A DNA stretch of 58,833 bases from Candidatus Gastranaerophilales bacterium (lineage in GTDB: Bacteria > Cyanobacteriota > Vampirovibrionia > Gastranaerophilales > Gastranaerophilaceae). A program made the position numbers and the translations under genes. Numbering within the stretch: position 1 is the stretch's first letter; each line of letters starts with the position of its first letter. Shown piece by piece: positions 51,501 to 58,833 of this stretch. Location of the stretch: NCBI GenBank assembly GCA_944324285.1, contig CALUVR010000013.1, positions 1-58,833 of the forward strand, read 5' to 3'. The notes beneath the pieces were generated by a model, which was not told where the DNA came from, did no database searches, and saw only the letters and a list, made by a program, of their open reading frames with translations.

Positions 51501-52148
51501 AAAAACTCTGTCACAGAACCAGAACCTCTTGCTCAGGCGCTTCCGGAAGCTCTTCCGTCAAATGATGCGGAGGCAAATGGAACTTCGTCAGCCGGTGCTG
51601 AAACTCCTGATGATATTGCTCAGACTCCTGATGTTTCCGGTGAACAATTGCCGCTTGCGGATAATGCAGATGTTCTCTCCGATAACACTCCGGAGGTTCA
51701 GACAATTCCAGCTCCGCAAAAAGAGCCTGTCAATGTTAAAAAAGACGATGCAGGAAATGCTAAAAAGGCGGATGCTGCTGCAAAACCAGCCCCTACTCCT
51801 GTTTCATATACAGGTGTAAATAAATTGTCATGGGAAGTTCCGGATTACCTTTCATATAGTGAAAATATTAAAAAATATCTGCAAACGGCAGGTAAAAGCA
51901 TAAAATTGACTCTTTCGAGTGATTTGCTTCTTGTAGATGAGTATGCTTACTCAAATCAAATGAAGATTGATTTGAAATTAAGTAATGAAGGTAATTTGAA
52001 GGCATCAAATATCGTAAAATCGAGCGGTTCAAACCAAATCGACAAAATTGTGTTACAAACTGTTAAAGATACGTTAAATGTCATCAAACCCGCTACTGGA
52101 GAGGTTCCTACGCCAGATTTTCGTTTGGCTCTTATAATAAATTTCTAA
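48582..52148 (+). CDS. Giant DUF1822-like / acidic linker / TonB-C-like membrane protein
   Basis: 1188 residues. Residues 1-170 resemble the DUF1822 family of cyanobacteria and relatives (LTNIHIDVRVVFDENQIFIPKSHFEYDILPDIYFVFLLAK). A very acidic, low-complexity region of about 650 residues follows, with Glu/Asp/Ala/Ser/Gln and short repeats such as PLEPLET and NMDDF. A membrane helix lies at about 951-970 (AVAAFTAVLIVAGFGVF). Then a Pro/Ala linker and a TonB-C-like domain (about 1085-1188: SIKLTLSSDLLL, KLSNEGNLKASNIVKSSG, DKIVLQTVKDTL). The N-terminal domain is thus cytoplasmic and the end periplasmic. AGGAGG precedes the start. It is followed by a sigma factor and an ATPase. Confidence 0.75.
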   Translation: MSMEQDTLIYVEENDKKEAELLTKGLLNDAVRNRAYFNALGAELGLKYLALENISNAKTYNLHNVHKILEEFDMSDIMLTNIHIDVRVVFDENQIFIPKSHFEYDILPDIYFVFLLAKDCSHVKFLGFFEPKLINKNNENKDYYFIEKEKLTSPQNLKEYISSFKGNRTQTLSAEINDAAETLMVSLVDQNASKEEIKELLQYLSKSSELRDRFIEFENFEILSYKAERSPDVTVPEEISRENIIDATIDDLQAPVEDEQAQVSAEAVEEENPPQGEQGLETAVDEGVAAGGDNADPQLGTEAESETSATVEADVEAAESATEAMSEDNQAAAVDELSNVDLGVDNLSIEELPGLDMSGGELLGESALSGDIPSISEAPAELNSSEKEKNSASLAADIAAGAAAAAGGAVAEGVAAAETTAEIAVDTSQDVTEMFTNTPMSQLQETLESQNLETKPSENDTSAEASVEKSPQTEGVSAQNAATVETPEDVSGQPAGEEASHDFVEGNMDDFFSDMNFDDASSETPQEPSPMDSLKQSLDLLNSAGDESSETTGFGSVDEAPQAEPEYASGDDEMEVLDISNVNAVPNNLDRNISETVEFNNIELSHETPCFNEVNGEETVPMLNMNDFTPLEPLPADNFSTESYDMDNLSITDNMTMPKMESKPEAADVNSGKAAPAVENAPKALQSLEPLEPLETVDMESLSINTGMAQAAQKQQQRSQEEEEALNALSSELDSIPDFGEEGLSGDDGGDLGANDNAPMAEEQSDTIDNPAEPIQAAAADTQGQTSDEIPPLEDIANLTVADIVEQPAENGVPQEPVTDMDSLVPVDELANAEEQSQEIPTIVDAIENPELIEPQEDAAVQDENIHVNADESKTPEEAQGQQNEESGKNSDLNVLYSEDDSENMEASDDETIQQEEDIDLSGLDEIENFDAGMEQIPSIYKNNQKLPVKMIAVAAFTAVLIVAGFGVFSMKGKNSVTEPEPLAQALPEALPSNDAEANGTSSAGAETPDDIAQTPDVSGEQLPLADNADVLSDNTPEVQTIPAPQKEPVNVKKDDAGNAKKADAAAKPAPTPVSYTGVNKLSWEVPDYLSYSENIKKYLQTAGKSIKLTLSSDLLLVDEYAYSNQMKIDLKLSNEGNLKASNIVKSSGSNQIDKIVLQTVKDTLNVIKPATGEVPTPDFRLALIINF

Positions 52149-52151
52149 TTA

Positions 52152-52160
52152 TGCTATAAT
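52152..52160 (+). promoter_or_regulatory. Extended -10 promoter for the sigma factor
   Basis: TGCTATAAT lies just after the stop codon of the giant gene. The expected start of transcription, near 52167, gives a short leader with AAGGAA (52171-52176) seven bases before the GTG at 52184. It lets the sigma factor and ATPase be expressed apart from the giant gene. Confidence 0.6.
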
Positions 52161-52183
52161 TTTATAAGATAAGGAATTTTTAA

Positions 52184-52756
52184 GTGGAATTAACTCAGGA
52201 AAAGTTAAATTTAATAGAGAGAATAATAAAAAACGACAGAAAATTCGCCAACAACGAAGATCTGTATGAAGACTTTTTTAACGAAATGTGCAAACGGTCA
52301 ATGCCGATTGTTAATACCATAACATCGGATGCAACGCTGGAAGCATATTTGCGGAAAATAGCCACAACAAGTATATTAAATGTTTTAAAGGATTCGGGCA
52401 GGTTAAGACGTACAAGGGAAGGCTTTTCCAGTGTGCGGGAAGTTCCGCTTGAAACAACATCGGAGCCTTCTTCTGTTGAAAATTATTCTCATGTTACAAT
52501 TTCTTATCCGCAGGCGGATTTCGACAGCAATCCTGAAGATATCGCAATTCAAAAAGAAATTTTGCAAAAAATTGTTGACGCGATATACTTAATTAATGAA
52601 GCCGAACCTGATAAACAATATTTGAGAATTTATAAATTACGTTACGATGAAGGGATGACACAGAAGGAAATTGCTTCAGAATTAAATCTCTCTCAATCGG
52701 AAATTTCTAAAAGATTGTTTAAATTGATGGAAAAGGTTAAAGAGGCGTTTAATTAA
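52184..52756 (+). CDS. RNA polymerase sigma factor, sigma-70 family
   Basis: 190 residues starting with GTG, AAGGAA in front. Region-2-like part: EDFFNEMCKRSMPIVNTITSDATLEAYLRKIATTSILNVLKDSGRLRR, with a weak match to the DNA-melting helix. Region 4: RIYKLRYDEGMTQKEIASELNLSQSEISKRLFKLMEKV, a clear helix-turn-helix, as in ECF-type factors. It lies between a transmembrane protein and an ATPase with TPR-like tail, so those could be its sensor and controller. No anti-sigma motif was recognised in the neighbours. Targets unknown. Confidence 0.82.
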   Translation: MELTQEKLNLIERIIKNDRKFANNEDLYEDFFNEMCKRSMPIVNTITSDATLEAYLRKIATTSILNVLKDSGRLRRTREGFSSVREVPLETTSEPSSVENYSHVTISYPQADFDSNPEDIAIQKEILQKIVDAIYLINEAEPDKQYLRIYKLRYDEGMTQKEIASELNLSQSEISKRLFKLMEKVKEAFN

Positions 52757-52772
52757 AAACGGGAATTTAACT

Positions 52773-55754
52773 ATGAAATGTCCAATCTGCAAAAAAACAA
52801 TACCGGATAACACGTTAAAATGTCCGTATTGCAAAACAAGAACAGGCTTGATTTGCAAAAATTGTCATACTGTAAATTCAATATATGATATTGTCTGCCG
52901 TAAATGCGGTGAAGAAATTCTGAAACTTTGTCCGGAATGTAACAGTGTTAATCAATTAAATGCAAAAAAATGCCGTAAATGCGGCTATCCTTTTTATGAG
53001 GCTGTTAAAGCACAAGAAGTTATTCCGGAAGATTTTAGCAGTTTTGAATACCCTGCTAAATTCATGAGTCAGGAGGCTGCTAAAAATACTCTTGTAAAGG
53101 GAATATTAAACCATTCAAAAAAGATTTTATCCCTGAGCGGAGATAGAGGTATCGGAAAAAGTGTGGTCTTATCGCATGTTATGAATGCATTGAGGGACAA
53201 GCATTTTGTTTGGTTTTACGGCAAGTGTACCCCGATTACCCAGTTGACACCCGGCGGATTGCTTCAGGATATGATGCTGAATCTTTTTAATCTTCCGAAT
53301 TTTTGTCTGAATAGTTTAAAGTTTAAGAAAGACGCAACAAAGTTTTTCCAGAATGAATTCCCGTATCTTAATCATGCTGAGGTATATGATTTTTTGAATT
53401 TTCTCTATCCTTCGCAGTTCGGAACTTTCGAGGAAATGTATACAAATAAAGCAAAAACTTTTGATTTGCTGAATAAAATTTTTGACAAAATTATTTCCTA
53501 CAGCAAGTTTGTCATAGTAGTGGATAATTTTGAAAATGTTGACGGGTTTTCATTTGAATTTTTGAGTGAATTTATAAAGAAAGAAAATATTCGGGAAGAA
53601 TTAAATCTTTTGCTTTTGTATAATGAGCCTAAACCTGCAAAAAGTTATTTTAATTTATCCAAAAATGAATCTGAGGATATTTATCTTGATATAAGTATTG
53701 CGTCATTGACTCCTGCGCAGATGATAGAATTTGTCCGGCAGAAGGAGGAAACTGTTAAGGGTTTCCCGTATATGAATGATACGGAGAAGAGAAATTTATT
53801 CTTAGCAGCGCACGGAAATCCTGCATTCCTTGAACAGGCGTTGAGCTTAAGATTTGACTGCCATATATCGGATTTTACGTTTAAGCTTCCCGAAACATAT
53901 TATGATTTGATAGAGGAGCGATTAAGAGTCTTAAAAGAGGCAAATAAAACTGCTTACGTATTTTTAATTGCTTCTGCTATTCTCGGAGATAAGATAAATT
54001 TAAACTTACTAAAGCAGATATTCGGGTTTAATGATAACAGATTTAGTGAAGTCATAGCATATCTTGAACAGTCAAATTATATATCACCGTTGAGTGACAT
54101 TTTCTATCAATTCAAGGATTTGTTGTTATGGGAAACTATTCTAAAGACTGCTAAAAATGATGACGGATTTATAGATTTAAATACAAAAGTTTGTAATGCA
54201 CTCGGTAATTTTACATTGAATTCAAATGCAATTTTCGGGATAATAGCACAGAACTTGAAGCACCCGAAGCTTGCGCTCGATATATGGACGCGGAATACGC
54301 GGCTTGCGGCATACGCAGGGGACACGAATTTGTATGCTATATCGCAAAAACAGTGTCTTGCTTTGATTAATGAACTTGACGAAAGTGAAACATTAAAAAT
54401 CCGATATAATATATCTGAGCGTCTGGGGAAACTTCTTGCGGATTACAATCCTAAAGAGGCGATGGATTACCTCCCGGATGCTATTGCGAACGCTCAGGCA
54501 ATCGGTGATACTCCGAGGGAAATTGAACTCCTCGGGTATATGGCAAATTGCTGTGAAAGAGTTGGTAATTATTTCGGGAATGTTGAGTGTGTTGATGTAG
54601 TTTTATCTAAAATGGCTGCAGATATGGATTTGGAAACAGCGCTGGTTAAGTGTTCCAAATTGAATTCCCTTTTATATATCGGAAACTGCGGTCAGATTAT
54701 CAATATGATTGATAATGAGATTATGCCGGTGTTTGATGATTATCTCGGAAAAACTTACACAAAGCAGAATATTCCGTTCGATTTGGTTTATGAAACATGG
54801 CTTAAGACATATCTTATACTTGCCAATGCTCTTATATGGCAGGGAAATGACAGGTCTTTTGAAATACTGACGATTCTTTTTGACATAATTGAGCGCAACA
54901 ACATCAGCGACAATCTTTTTATCTGTAAGTGTAAACTGGGGCTTGCGTTTGCAAATACGATGAAAGGTGATTTTACATCTTCTGAAAAATTATTGGAAGA
55001 AATTTTGAAAAATTACCGCGAAAATTCAATGGATGATAAGGCTATTTTACAATGGAATTTGATTAATATAATAAACAATTTCTTGCGGAAACGTTATAGC
55101 GGCTTACAGGATGATTTGTTCCAGGTAGTTACTTTTGCGAACAACAGCGGCGATAATTTTACTAAGAATATGCTGAAATCACTCCTTGGAAAAATCTTTA
55201 AAGACAATAACCAGATAAAACATGCGATAGATATTTATAATGACCAGATTGCATATTTTTCAAAAGAAAAGATGGCGTTGGGCGCTCTTTTAACGTGGTA
55301 TTTGATTGCGGAAGCGGCACTTGTGACGGAAGGTCCTTATGCCGCTCAGGAAATTGCATCGCAGGCGCTTGAGGTTGCTCAAAATCCGAAGATTGATAAC
55401 TATTTCTTTACTATTCTTTTGAAAACGACAATTGTAAAAGCATCAATGGCGATATCTGATTATGATACGGCTAAAATGAATCTTGATAGTGCAATTATGG
55501 TTGCGAAGAAATTTAATTTGAATGATTTGTTGTCGCGGCTTTATCTTTTATACGGAAAATATTTCCAGGAGATAGGACTGATAACTTCTCCAAGGCAGCA
55601 AGAATATCTGAACGGGGCTGCAAGAATGTATTTTAAGGCTTCCGATTTGGTAAAACAAACCCGAAATAATTATGTGCATATAGATATCCAAAAAGCGAAA
55701 AATGCCCTGAAATCTTTTTGTCAGGTTAACAATATTAAGCTAGGTCAGGCATAA
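52773..55754 (+). CDS. Zinc-ribbon STAND ATPase with helical-repeat C-terminus
   Basis: 993 residues. Three zinc ribbons fill residues 3-70: C3xxC6/C17xxC20, C28xxC31/C42xxC45 and C53xxC56/C67xxC70. An AAA-type NTPase follows: Walker A GDRGIGKS (123-130), Walker B FVIVVD (246-251) with Asp251, then a winged helix-like part (about 370-480). From about 500 to the end are TPR-like helical pairs, e.g. LGYMANCCERVGNYFGNVE and NQIKHAIDIYNDQIAYF. This is the layout of STAND signal-transduction ATPases: sensor repeats, switch, effector. The effector here would be the ribbon part. It is 16 bp after the sigma factor. Confidence 0.8.
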   Translation: MKCPICKKTIPDNTLKCPYCKTRTGLICKNCHTVNSIYDIVCRKCGEEILKLCPECNSVNQLNAKKCRKCGYPFYEAVKAQEVIPEDFSSFEYPAKFMSQEAAKNTLVKGILNHSKKILSLSGDRGIGKSVVLSHVMNALRDKHFVWFYGKCTPITQLTPGGLLQDMMLNLFNLPNFCLNSLKFKKDATKFFQNEFPYLNHAEVYDFLNFLYPSQFGTFEEMYTNKAKTFDLLNKIFDKIISYSKFVIVVDNFENVDGFSFEFLSEFIKKENIREELNLLLLYNEPKPAKSYFNLSKNESEDIYLDISIASLTPAQMIEFVRQKEETVKGFPYMNDTEKRNLFLAAHGNPAFLEQALSLRFDCHISDFTFKLPETYYDLIEERLRVLKEANKTAYVFLIASAILGDKINLNLLKQIFGFNDNRFSEVIAYLEQSNYISPLSDIFYQFKDLLLWETILKTAKNDDGFIDLNTKVCNALGNFTLNSNAIFGIIAQNLKHPKLALDIWTRNTRLAAYAGDTNLYAISQKQCLALINELDESETLKIRYNISERLGKLLADYNPKEAMDYLPDAIANAQAIGDTPREIELLGYMANCCERVGNYFGNVECVDVVLSKMAADMDLETALVKCSKLNSLLYIGNCGQIINMIDNEIMPVFDDYLGKTYTKQNIPFDLVYETWLKTYLILANALIWQGNDRSFEILTILFDIIERNNISDNLFICKCKLGLAFANTMKGDFTSSEKLLEEILKNYRENSMDDKAILQWNLINIINNFLRKRYSGLQDDLFQVVTFANNSGDNFTKNMLKSLLGKIFKDNNQIKHAIDIYNDQIAYFSKEKMALGALLTWYLIAEAALVTEGPYAAQEIASQALEVAQNPKIDNYFFTILLKTTIVKASMAISDYDTAKMNLDSAIMVAKKFNLNDLLSRLYLLYGKYFQEIGLITSPRQQEYLNGAARMYFKASDLVKQTRNNYVHIDIQKAKNALKSFCQVNNIKLGQA

Positions 55755-55824
55755 ATAGCAAATTTTTTCACGTTGTATTTTTTATATAAATGTAGGACTT
55801 AAATATAAGAAAATTTTTGTGTAA

Positions 55825-57879
55825 ATGGGTCAGTTCATAAATTCAGTACGTGAAGTAAAAAATAATTACAATATCTATGACAAGTGGGAACAGCAGCAGG
55901 CTGATGAAAAAGCTCAGAAACAGTATCTTGCAAAGAATTTACAGCTTCCGAAAGATAAGGTAGAATTAACCGAAGCCAGGGCAAAAACCGTTATCCGTGC
56001 TGCGGAAATGCTTGATAACCGTTCTGAGAATAACTGCGAAGATATGGAAATGTTTTCATCGGCAATGAGTATATTCGCACTTTTGCCGCTGGCTTTTCTG
56101 CCTATTCTCGGTATCAAAATGAAATCCGTTAAATCTGTTCAGATGCTGAATATCGGGAGTATGATTGCAACATTTGCCGTGAGTATAGGTTTTATACTCT
56201 GGGGTACCGCAAAGCAAAAAGAGGCTTCTCGTATCGGACGTTTTCAGGCAAAGCAAGATGAATTGAAAGATGTCAGAAATTTCGTAATTTATACCCCTGA
56301 ACAAATTGAAGCAGCTGTTAAAAAAGCTGAAGAACTTCCGGATGAAAAAGAGAAGAAAAGTTTCCTAAAAAGTTTTTCTAATATTAAACAGATTTTTAAA
56401 GATAAAAAGGTCTATGAAGAAGCCAAATCGCAAAAAGACGACGGCGAAATTGAGAGATTAAAATCAAAAACATATACCCCTCAGCAGCTTGCAAAAGCCG
56501 ATGAGGATAAAGAATTAATAATAGATGCGGTAAAAGATATCAATATCAGGGCAGAAGAATATTCAGAAAACGCAGAGAATGCTTTTGATACACTTGGTGT
56601 ATTTTCTGCAATTCTAGCGGTACCGGTCGGTGTCGCTCTGAATAAAATCCTGAAACTTTTTGGCGGCAAAACTGCCAAATACAGCGGAATTGTATCGACT
56701 GCAGCAACGACACTGACGACCCTTACACTTTTGACAGCCGGAACCTCTGTTCAAAAAGAAGCTTCCCGTATCGGGAGATATAAAGCAAGACAGGATTTGA
56801 TGAAAGATCCAGCTGCTTTGATGGCGTTTACAGAGGAACAAAAGGAAAAGGCAAAAGATATTAAAGCAGAGGATCAGAAAAAATCTTTCTTCCAAAAAAT
56901 TGCACAAAATTTCGCCTTCCTCGGAACATATTTGAAAGATGCAAATGAGTACAAAGAATATAAAGAAAAAGAACTTAAAAAGAATGAAAAAATTATCAAA
57001 ATCCTGAAAGAAGATACAGAAATTTCGGATAAACAATTGCAGGATGCAAAACATTTGCAGCAAAAAGTCTTTATGGCGTTCGACGAAATTGATGAGATGT
57101 CCCAGCGCTATTCAGAAGATATCGAAGCAGGAACAGAAATTGCAAAACAAGCGTTCGGAGCGGTATTCGGGATTAGCTATGCCGTTGCAATGACCGCTTT
57201 ATCGCTTGCTTTTCTCAAAGGAAAACTCCCTATTGATAAAATCCTAAAAACTTTCTCAAATATTACCCTTGATAAAACATCTCCGTTCAAGGGAATTGTT
57301 GATAAAGGTTATGATCTTTTGAAAAATGATAAGGAATTGAGAAAAGAATTTAATAACGTAATGATTAACGGCGGCGGCAAACTTAAGGAACATCCTGAAT
57401 TTAAAAAAGTATACGATGCATTCAAAGAAGAATTCCAAAAAGTAATTTCGAGCGGTTCTGATAAAAAATCCCTTACTGATGCTTTAAACAAACACTTCAA
57501 AAAAGGTTTTCTCCCGACATGGGGTCGTCATTTTACGTTTGATATTTTAAAAATAAAAGCAAGAAAGAATTTACATAAGGCGGGTTTTGAAATCCCTGCG
57601 GAACTTAAAGTTAATTACGGTAATTATAAAACCTTATGGAATACAATAGCTGTTGCCGGTGCTCCGGTTCTAGCTCTGGTAATCGGGATTCCGTATGCAT
57701 TTAATGCTTGGCTTACGAATATTCAGAAAAAAGCCGGAAAAATCGGGATTATGAAAGCGATGGAGAGGATAGATGATCCGAGGGTTTTCGTAAACGAGAA
57801 TTCTGAGCCGATGTCATCCAGCCAAAATCTTGCCAATACAGAATCAGGCAATTTGTTAGATAAATTTAAGACTGCTTAA
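55825..57879 (+). CDS. Membrane protein built of three repeats
   Basis: 684 residues. Each unit has one or two hydrophobic helices followed by a basic motif: [19 protein letters not shown] at 131-149, [19 protein letters not shown] at 310-328, and the looser [18 protein letters not shown] at 634-651. Helices lie at about 80-98, 108-127, 256-275, 286-307, 442-465 and 607-628. Between units are charged coiled-coil regions (e.g. [17 protein letters not shown]). No signal peptide. The start at 55825 has only a weak ribosome-binding site. It ends 14 bp inside the convergent rfbA. Comparable in style to the 782-residue protein at 2868, which has other repeats. Confidence 0.72.
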   Translation: MGQFINSVREVKNNYNIYDKWEQQQADEKAQKQYLAKNLQLPKDKVELTEARAKTVIRAAEMLDNRSENNCEDMEMFSSAMSIFALLPLAFLPILGIKMKSVKSVQMLNIGSMIATFAVSIGFILWGTAKQKEASRIGRFQAKQDELKDVRNFVIYTPEQIEAAVKKAEELPDEKEKKSFLKSFSNIKQIFKDKKVYEEAKSQKDDGEIERLKSKTYTPQQLAKADEDKELIIDAVKDINIRAEEYSENAENAFDTLGVFSAILAVPVGVALNKILKLFGGKTAKYSGIVSTAATTLTTLTLLTAGTSVQKEASRIGRYKARQDLMKDPAALMAFTEEQKEKAKDIKAEDQKKSFFQKIAQNFAFLGTYLKDANEYKEYKEKELKKNEKIIKILKEDTEISDKQLQDAKHLQQKVFMAFDEIDEMSQRYSEDIEAGTEIAKQAFGAVFGISYAVAMTALSLAFLKGKLPIDKILKTFSNITLDKTSPFKGIVDKGYDLLKNDKELRKEFNNVMINGGGKLKEHPEFKKVYDAFKEEFQKVISSGSDKKSLTDALNKHFKKGFLPTWGRHFTFDILKIKARKNLHKAGFEIPAELKVNYGNYKTLWNTIAVAGAPVLALVIGIPYAFNAWLTNIQKKAGKIGIMKAMERIDDPRVFVNENSEPMSSSQNLANTESGNLLDKFKTA

Positions 57880-58741
57880 TTATATTTGCAACATAATCAA
57901 AATAATCATTGTTTTTGTACTTTGAAATATGTTTTTCAAGCGTTTCTTTGTCAACAAAACCCATTCGATATGCAACTTCTTCCAGACAGGCAATTTTTAT
58001 TCCCTGGTTTTCTTCAATCGTATGGACAAATTGCGACGCCTGCAATAGCGAATGATGCGTTCCCGTGTCAAGCCATGCAAAGCCGCGACCTAAGATTTCA
58101 ACGTTCAGACTGCCTTCAGAAAGATAAACATTGTTCAAATCGGTAATTTCCAACTCTCCGCGGGCAGAAGGCTTTAATTTTTTTGCATATTCAACAACTT
58201 TATTATCATAAAAATATAAGCCGGTAACCGCATAGTCAGATTTTGGTTTGTCAGGTTTTTCTTCAAGGGATAAAACTTTGCCGTTGTTGTCAAATTCAAC
58301 GACCCCGAATCTATGTGCATCTTTAACCTTATATCCGAAAACTGTTGCTTTACCGGATTTTGTATTTTCTGCCGCATTTTTTAACTTTGCGGAAAATCCG
58401 TCGCCGTAAAAAATATTATCTCCGAGAATGAGTGCTACATTATCATCCCCGATAAATTCTTCCCCGAGAATAAACGCCTGTGCAAGCCCGTCAGGAGATG
58501 GCTGCTCTCTGTATGAAAATTTTACCCCGAAAGGTGTACCGTCGCCGAGGAGTCTTTTAAAATTCGGCAGATCCTGAGGGGTGGAAATTATCAAAATATC
58601 CTTTATTCCCGCAAGCATAAGAACGGAAATCGGATGATAAATCATCGGTTTATCATAAACAGGCATTAACTGTTTTGATACAGCTATTGTACTTGGATGT
58701 AACCTTGTTCCGGCGCCTCCGGCTAAAACGATACCTTTCAT
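57866..58741 (-). CDS. rfbA: Glucose-1-phosphate thymidylyltransferase
   Basis: Makes dTDP-glucose, the first step to dTDP-rhamnose and other surface sugars. The nucleotide-binding [43 protein letters not shown] and [20 protein letters not shown] are exact RmlA/RfbA blocks, and [17 protein letters not shown] follows. 291 residues, normal. AAGGAT precedes the start. The 3' end overlaps the convergent repeat protein by 14 bp and no terminator separates them. It is divergent from a gene starting at 58827, of which only the first codons are in view. Confidence 0.96.
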   Translation of the reverse strand: MKGIVLAGGAGTRLHPSTIAVSKQLMPVYDKPMIYHPISVLMLAGIKDILIISTPQDLPNFKRLLGDGTPFGVKFSYREQPSPDGLAQAFILGEEFIGDDNVALILGDNIFYGDGFSAKLKNAAENTKSGKATVFGYKVKDAHRFGVVEFDNNGKVLSLEEKPDKPKSDYAVTGLYFYDNKVVEYAKKLKPSARGELEITDLNNVYLSEGSLNVEILGRGFAWLDTGTHHSLLQASQFVHTIEENQGIKIACLEEVAYRMGFVDKETLEKHISKYKNNDYFDYVANIIKQS

Positions 58742-58766
58742 AAAATATCCTTATTCTTGAAATTGA

Positions 58767-58796
58767 TTGTTAAATATTATATAATAAATTTATAAT
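58767..58796 (+). promoter_or_regulatory. Promoter of the gene at the right edge
   Basis: TTGTTA (58767-58772), 18-bp spacer, TATAAT (58791-58796). A strong AAAGGAGAT (58811-58819) leads to an ATG at 58827. Confidence 0.5.
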
Positions 58797-58826
58797 AACA
58801 TGAAAATAATAAAGGAGATTGAGAGT

Positions 58827-58833
58827 ATGAAAA
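58827..58833 (+). CDS. First codons of a gene running off the right edge
   Basis: ATG AAA A, preceded by a strong ribosome-binding site and a good promoter. Only two codons are visible, so nothing can be said of its function. Confidence 0.5.

Overview
The window is about 59 kb of an AT-rich bacterial chromosome. The best guess at a source is a gut-type member of Candidatus Melainabacteria/Vampirovibrionia (order Gastranaerophilales). This is inferred from the low GC, a DUF1822-like domain otherwise typical of cyanobacterial relatives, flagellar-type export genes beside many lineage-specific hypothetical proteins, a Gram-negative envelope (TolC, AcrB, TonB-like domains), and Tat- and ferredoxin-rich anaerobic metabolism. 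No phage, transposase gene, rRNA or CRISPR array is visible. One tRNA is present.

Layout. 1-2130: the end of an unknown gene, a terminator, then a polyprenyl synthetase overlapping signal peptidase I. 2258-5216: a Gly-rich EF-hand protein and a 782-residue protein with a duplicated domain. 5599-6204: plsY on the minus strand. 6309-10189: a compact operon of a VWA protein, an FHA-like membrane protein and two TonB-C-like proteins, with a 45-residue membrane peptide between them. 10224-13549: small, secreted and membrane proteins of unknown role plus a LysM-like protein. 13689-17661: DUF4186, a SulP anion transporter and a zinc/cadmium P-type ATPase whose promoter carries an ArsR/SmtB-type palindrome. 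17815-23801: a complete MFP-RND-TolC efflux operon. 24483-27990: a Tat-exported iron-sulfur aldo/keto reductase, a polyferredoxin with an internal Tat signal, then tatA and tatC. 28021-31187: larB, a short larC, a NikMN-type nickel permease and larE, for nickel-pincer cofactor synthesis. 31219-33806: cupin, YkgJ and CreD proteins. 34181-39641: an acyltransferase-like pair, a beta-barrel fragment, a PLD-EVE-like protein (possible DNA defence) and two hypotheticals. 39689-42316: tRNA-Gln, a Nif3-like protein, coaBC and gmk. 42473-46093: a two-SpoA FliM/FliN-like protein followed by fliO, fliP, fliQ and fliR. 46825-48411: hemW and a small membrane protein. 48582-57879: a giant DUF1822/TonB-C protein, a sigma factor, a zinc-ribbon STAND ATPase and a membrane protein with a threefold repeat. 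57866-58741: rfbA, with the start of one further gene at the right edge.

The long gene-free stretches (5217-5598, 10560-10880, 23802-24430, 33807-34180, 46094-46800) are packed with REP-like inverted repeats. A 100-bp MITE-like element occurs there twice in full and once in part. Several promoters place the -10 box exactly six or seven bases before an ATG with no ribosome-binding site, which implies leaderless mRNAs. The Tat/reductase operon and the lar operon begin with matching promoters that share a 13-bp block and a 19-bp spacer, the layout of MerR-family control.

The most interesting candidates for undescribed biology are the sigma/STAND/TonB operon, the Tat translocase packaged with its own iron-sulfur cargo, the PLD-EVE protein, the two repeat-built membrane proteins, and a short N-terminal F-x-G motif shared by otherwise unrelated proteins.
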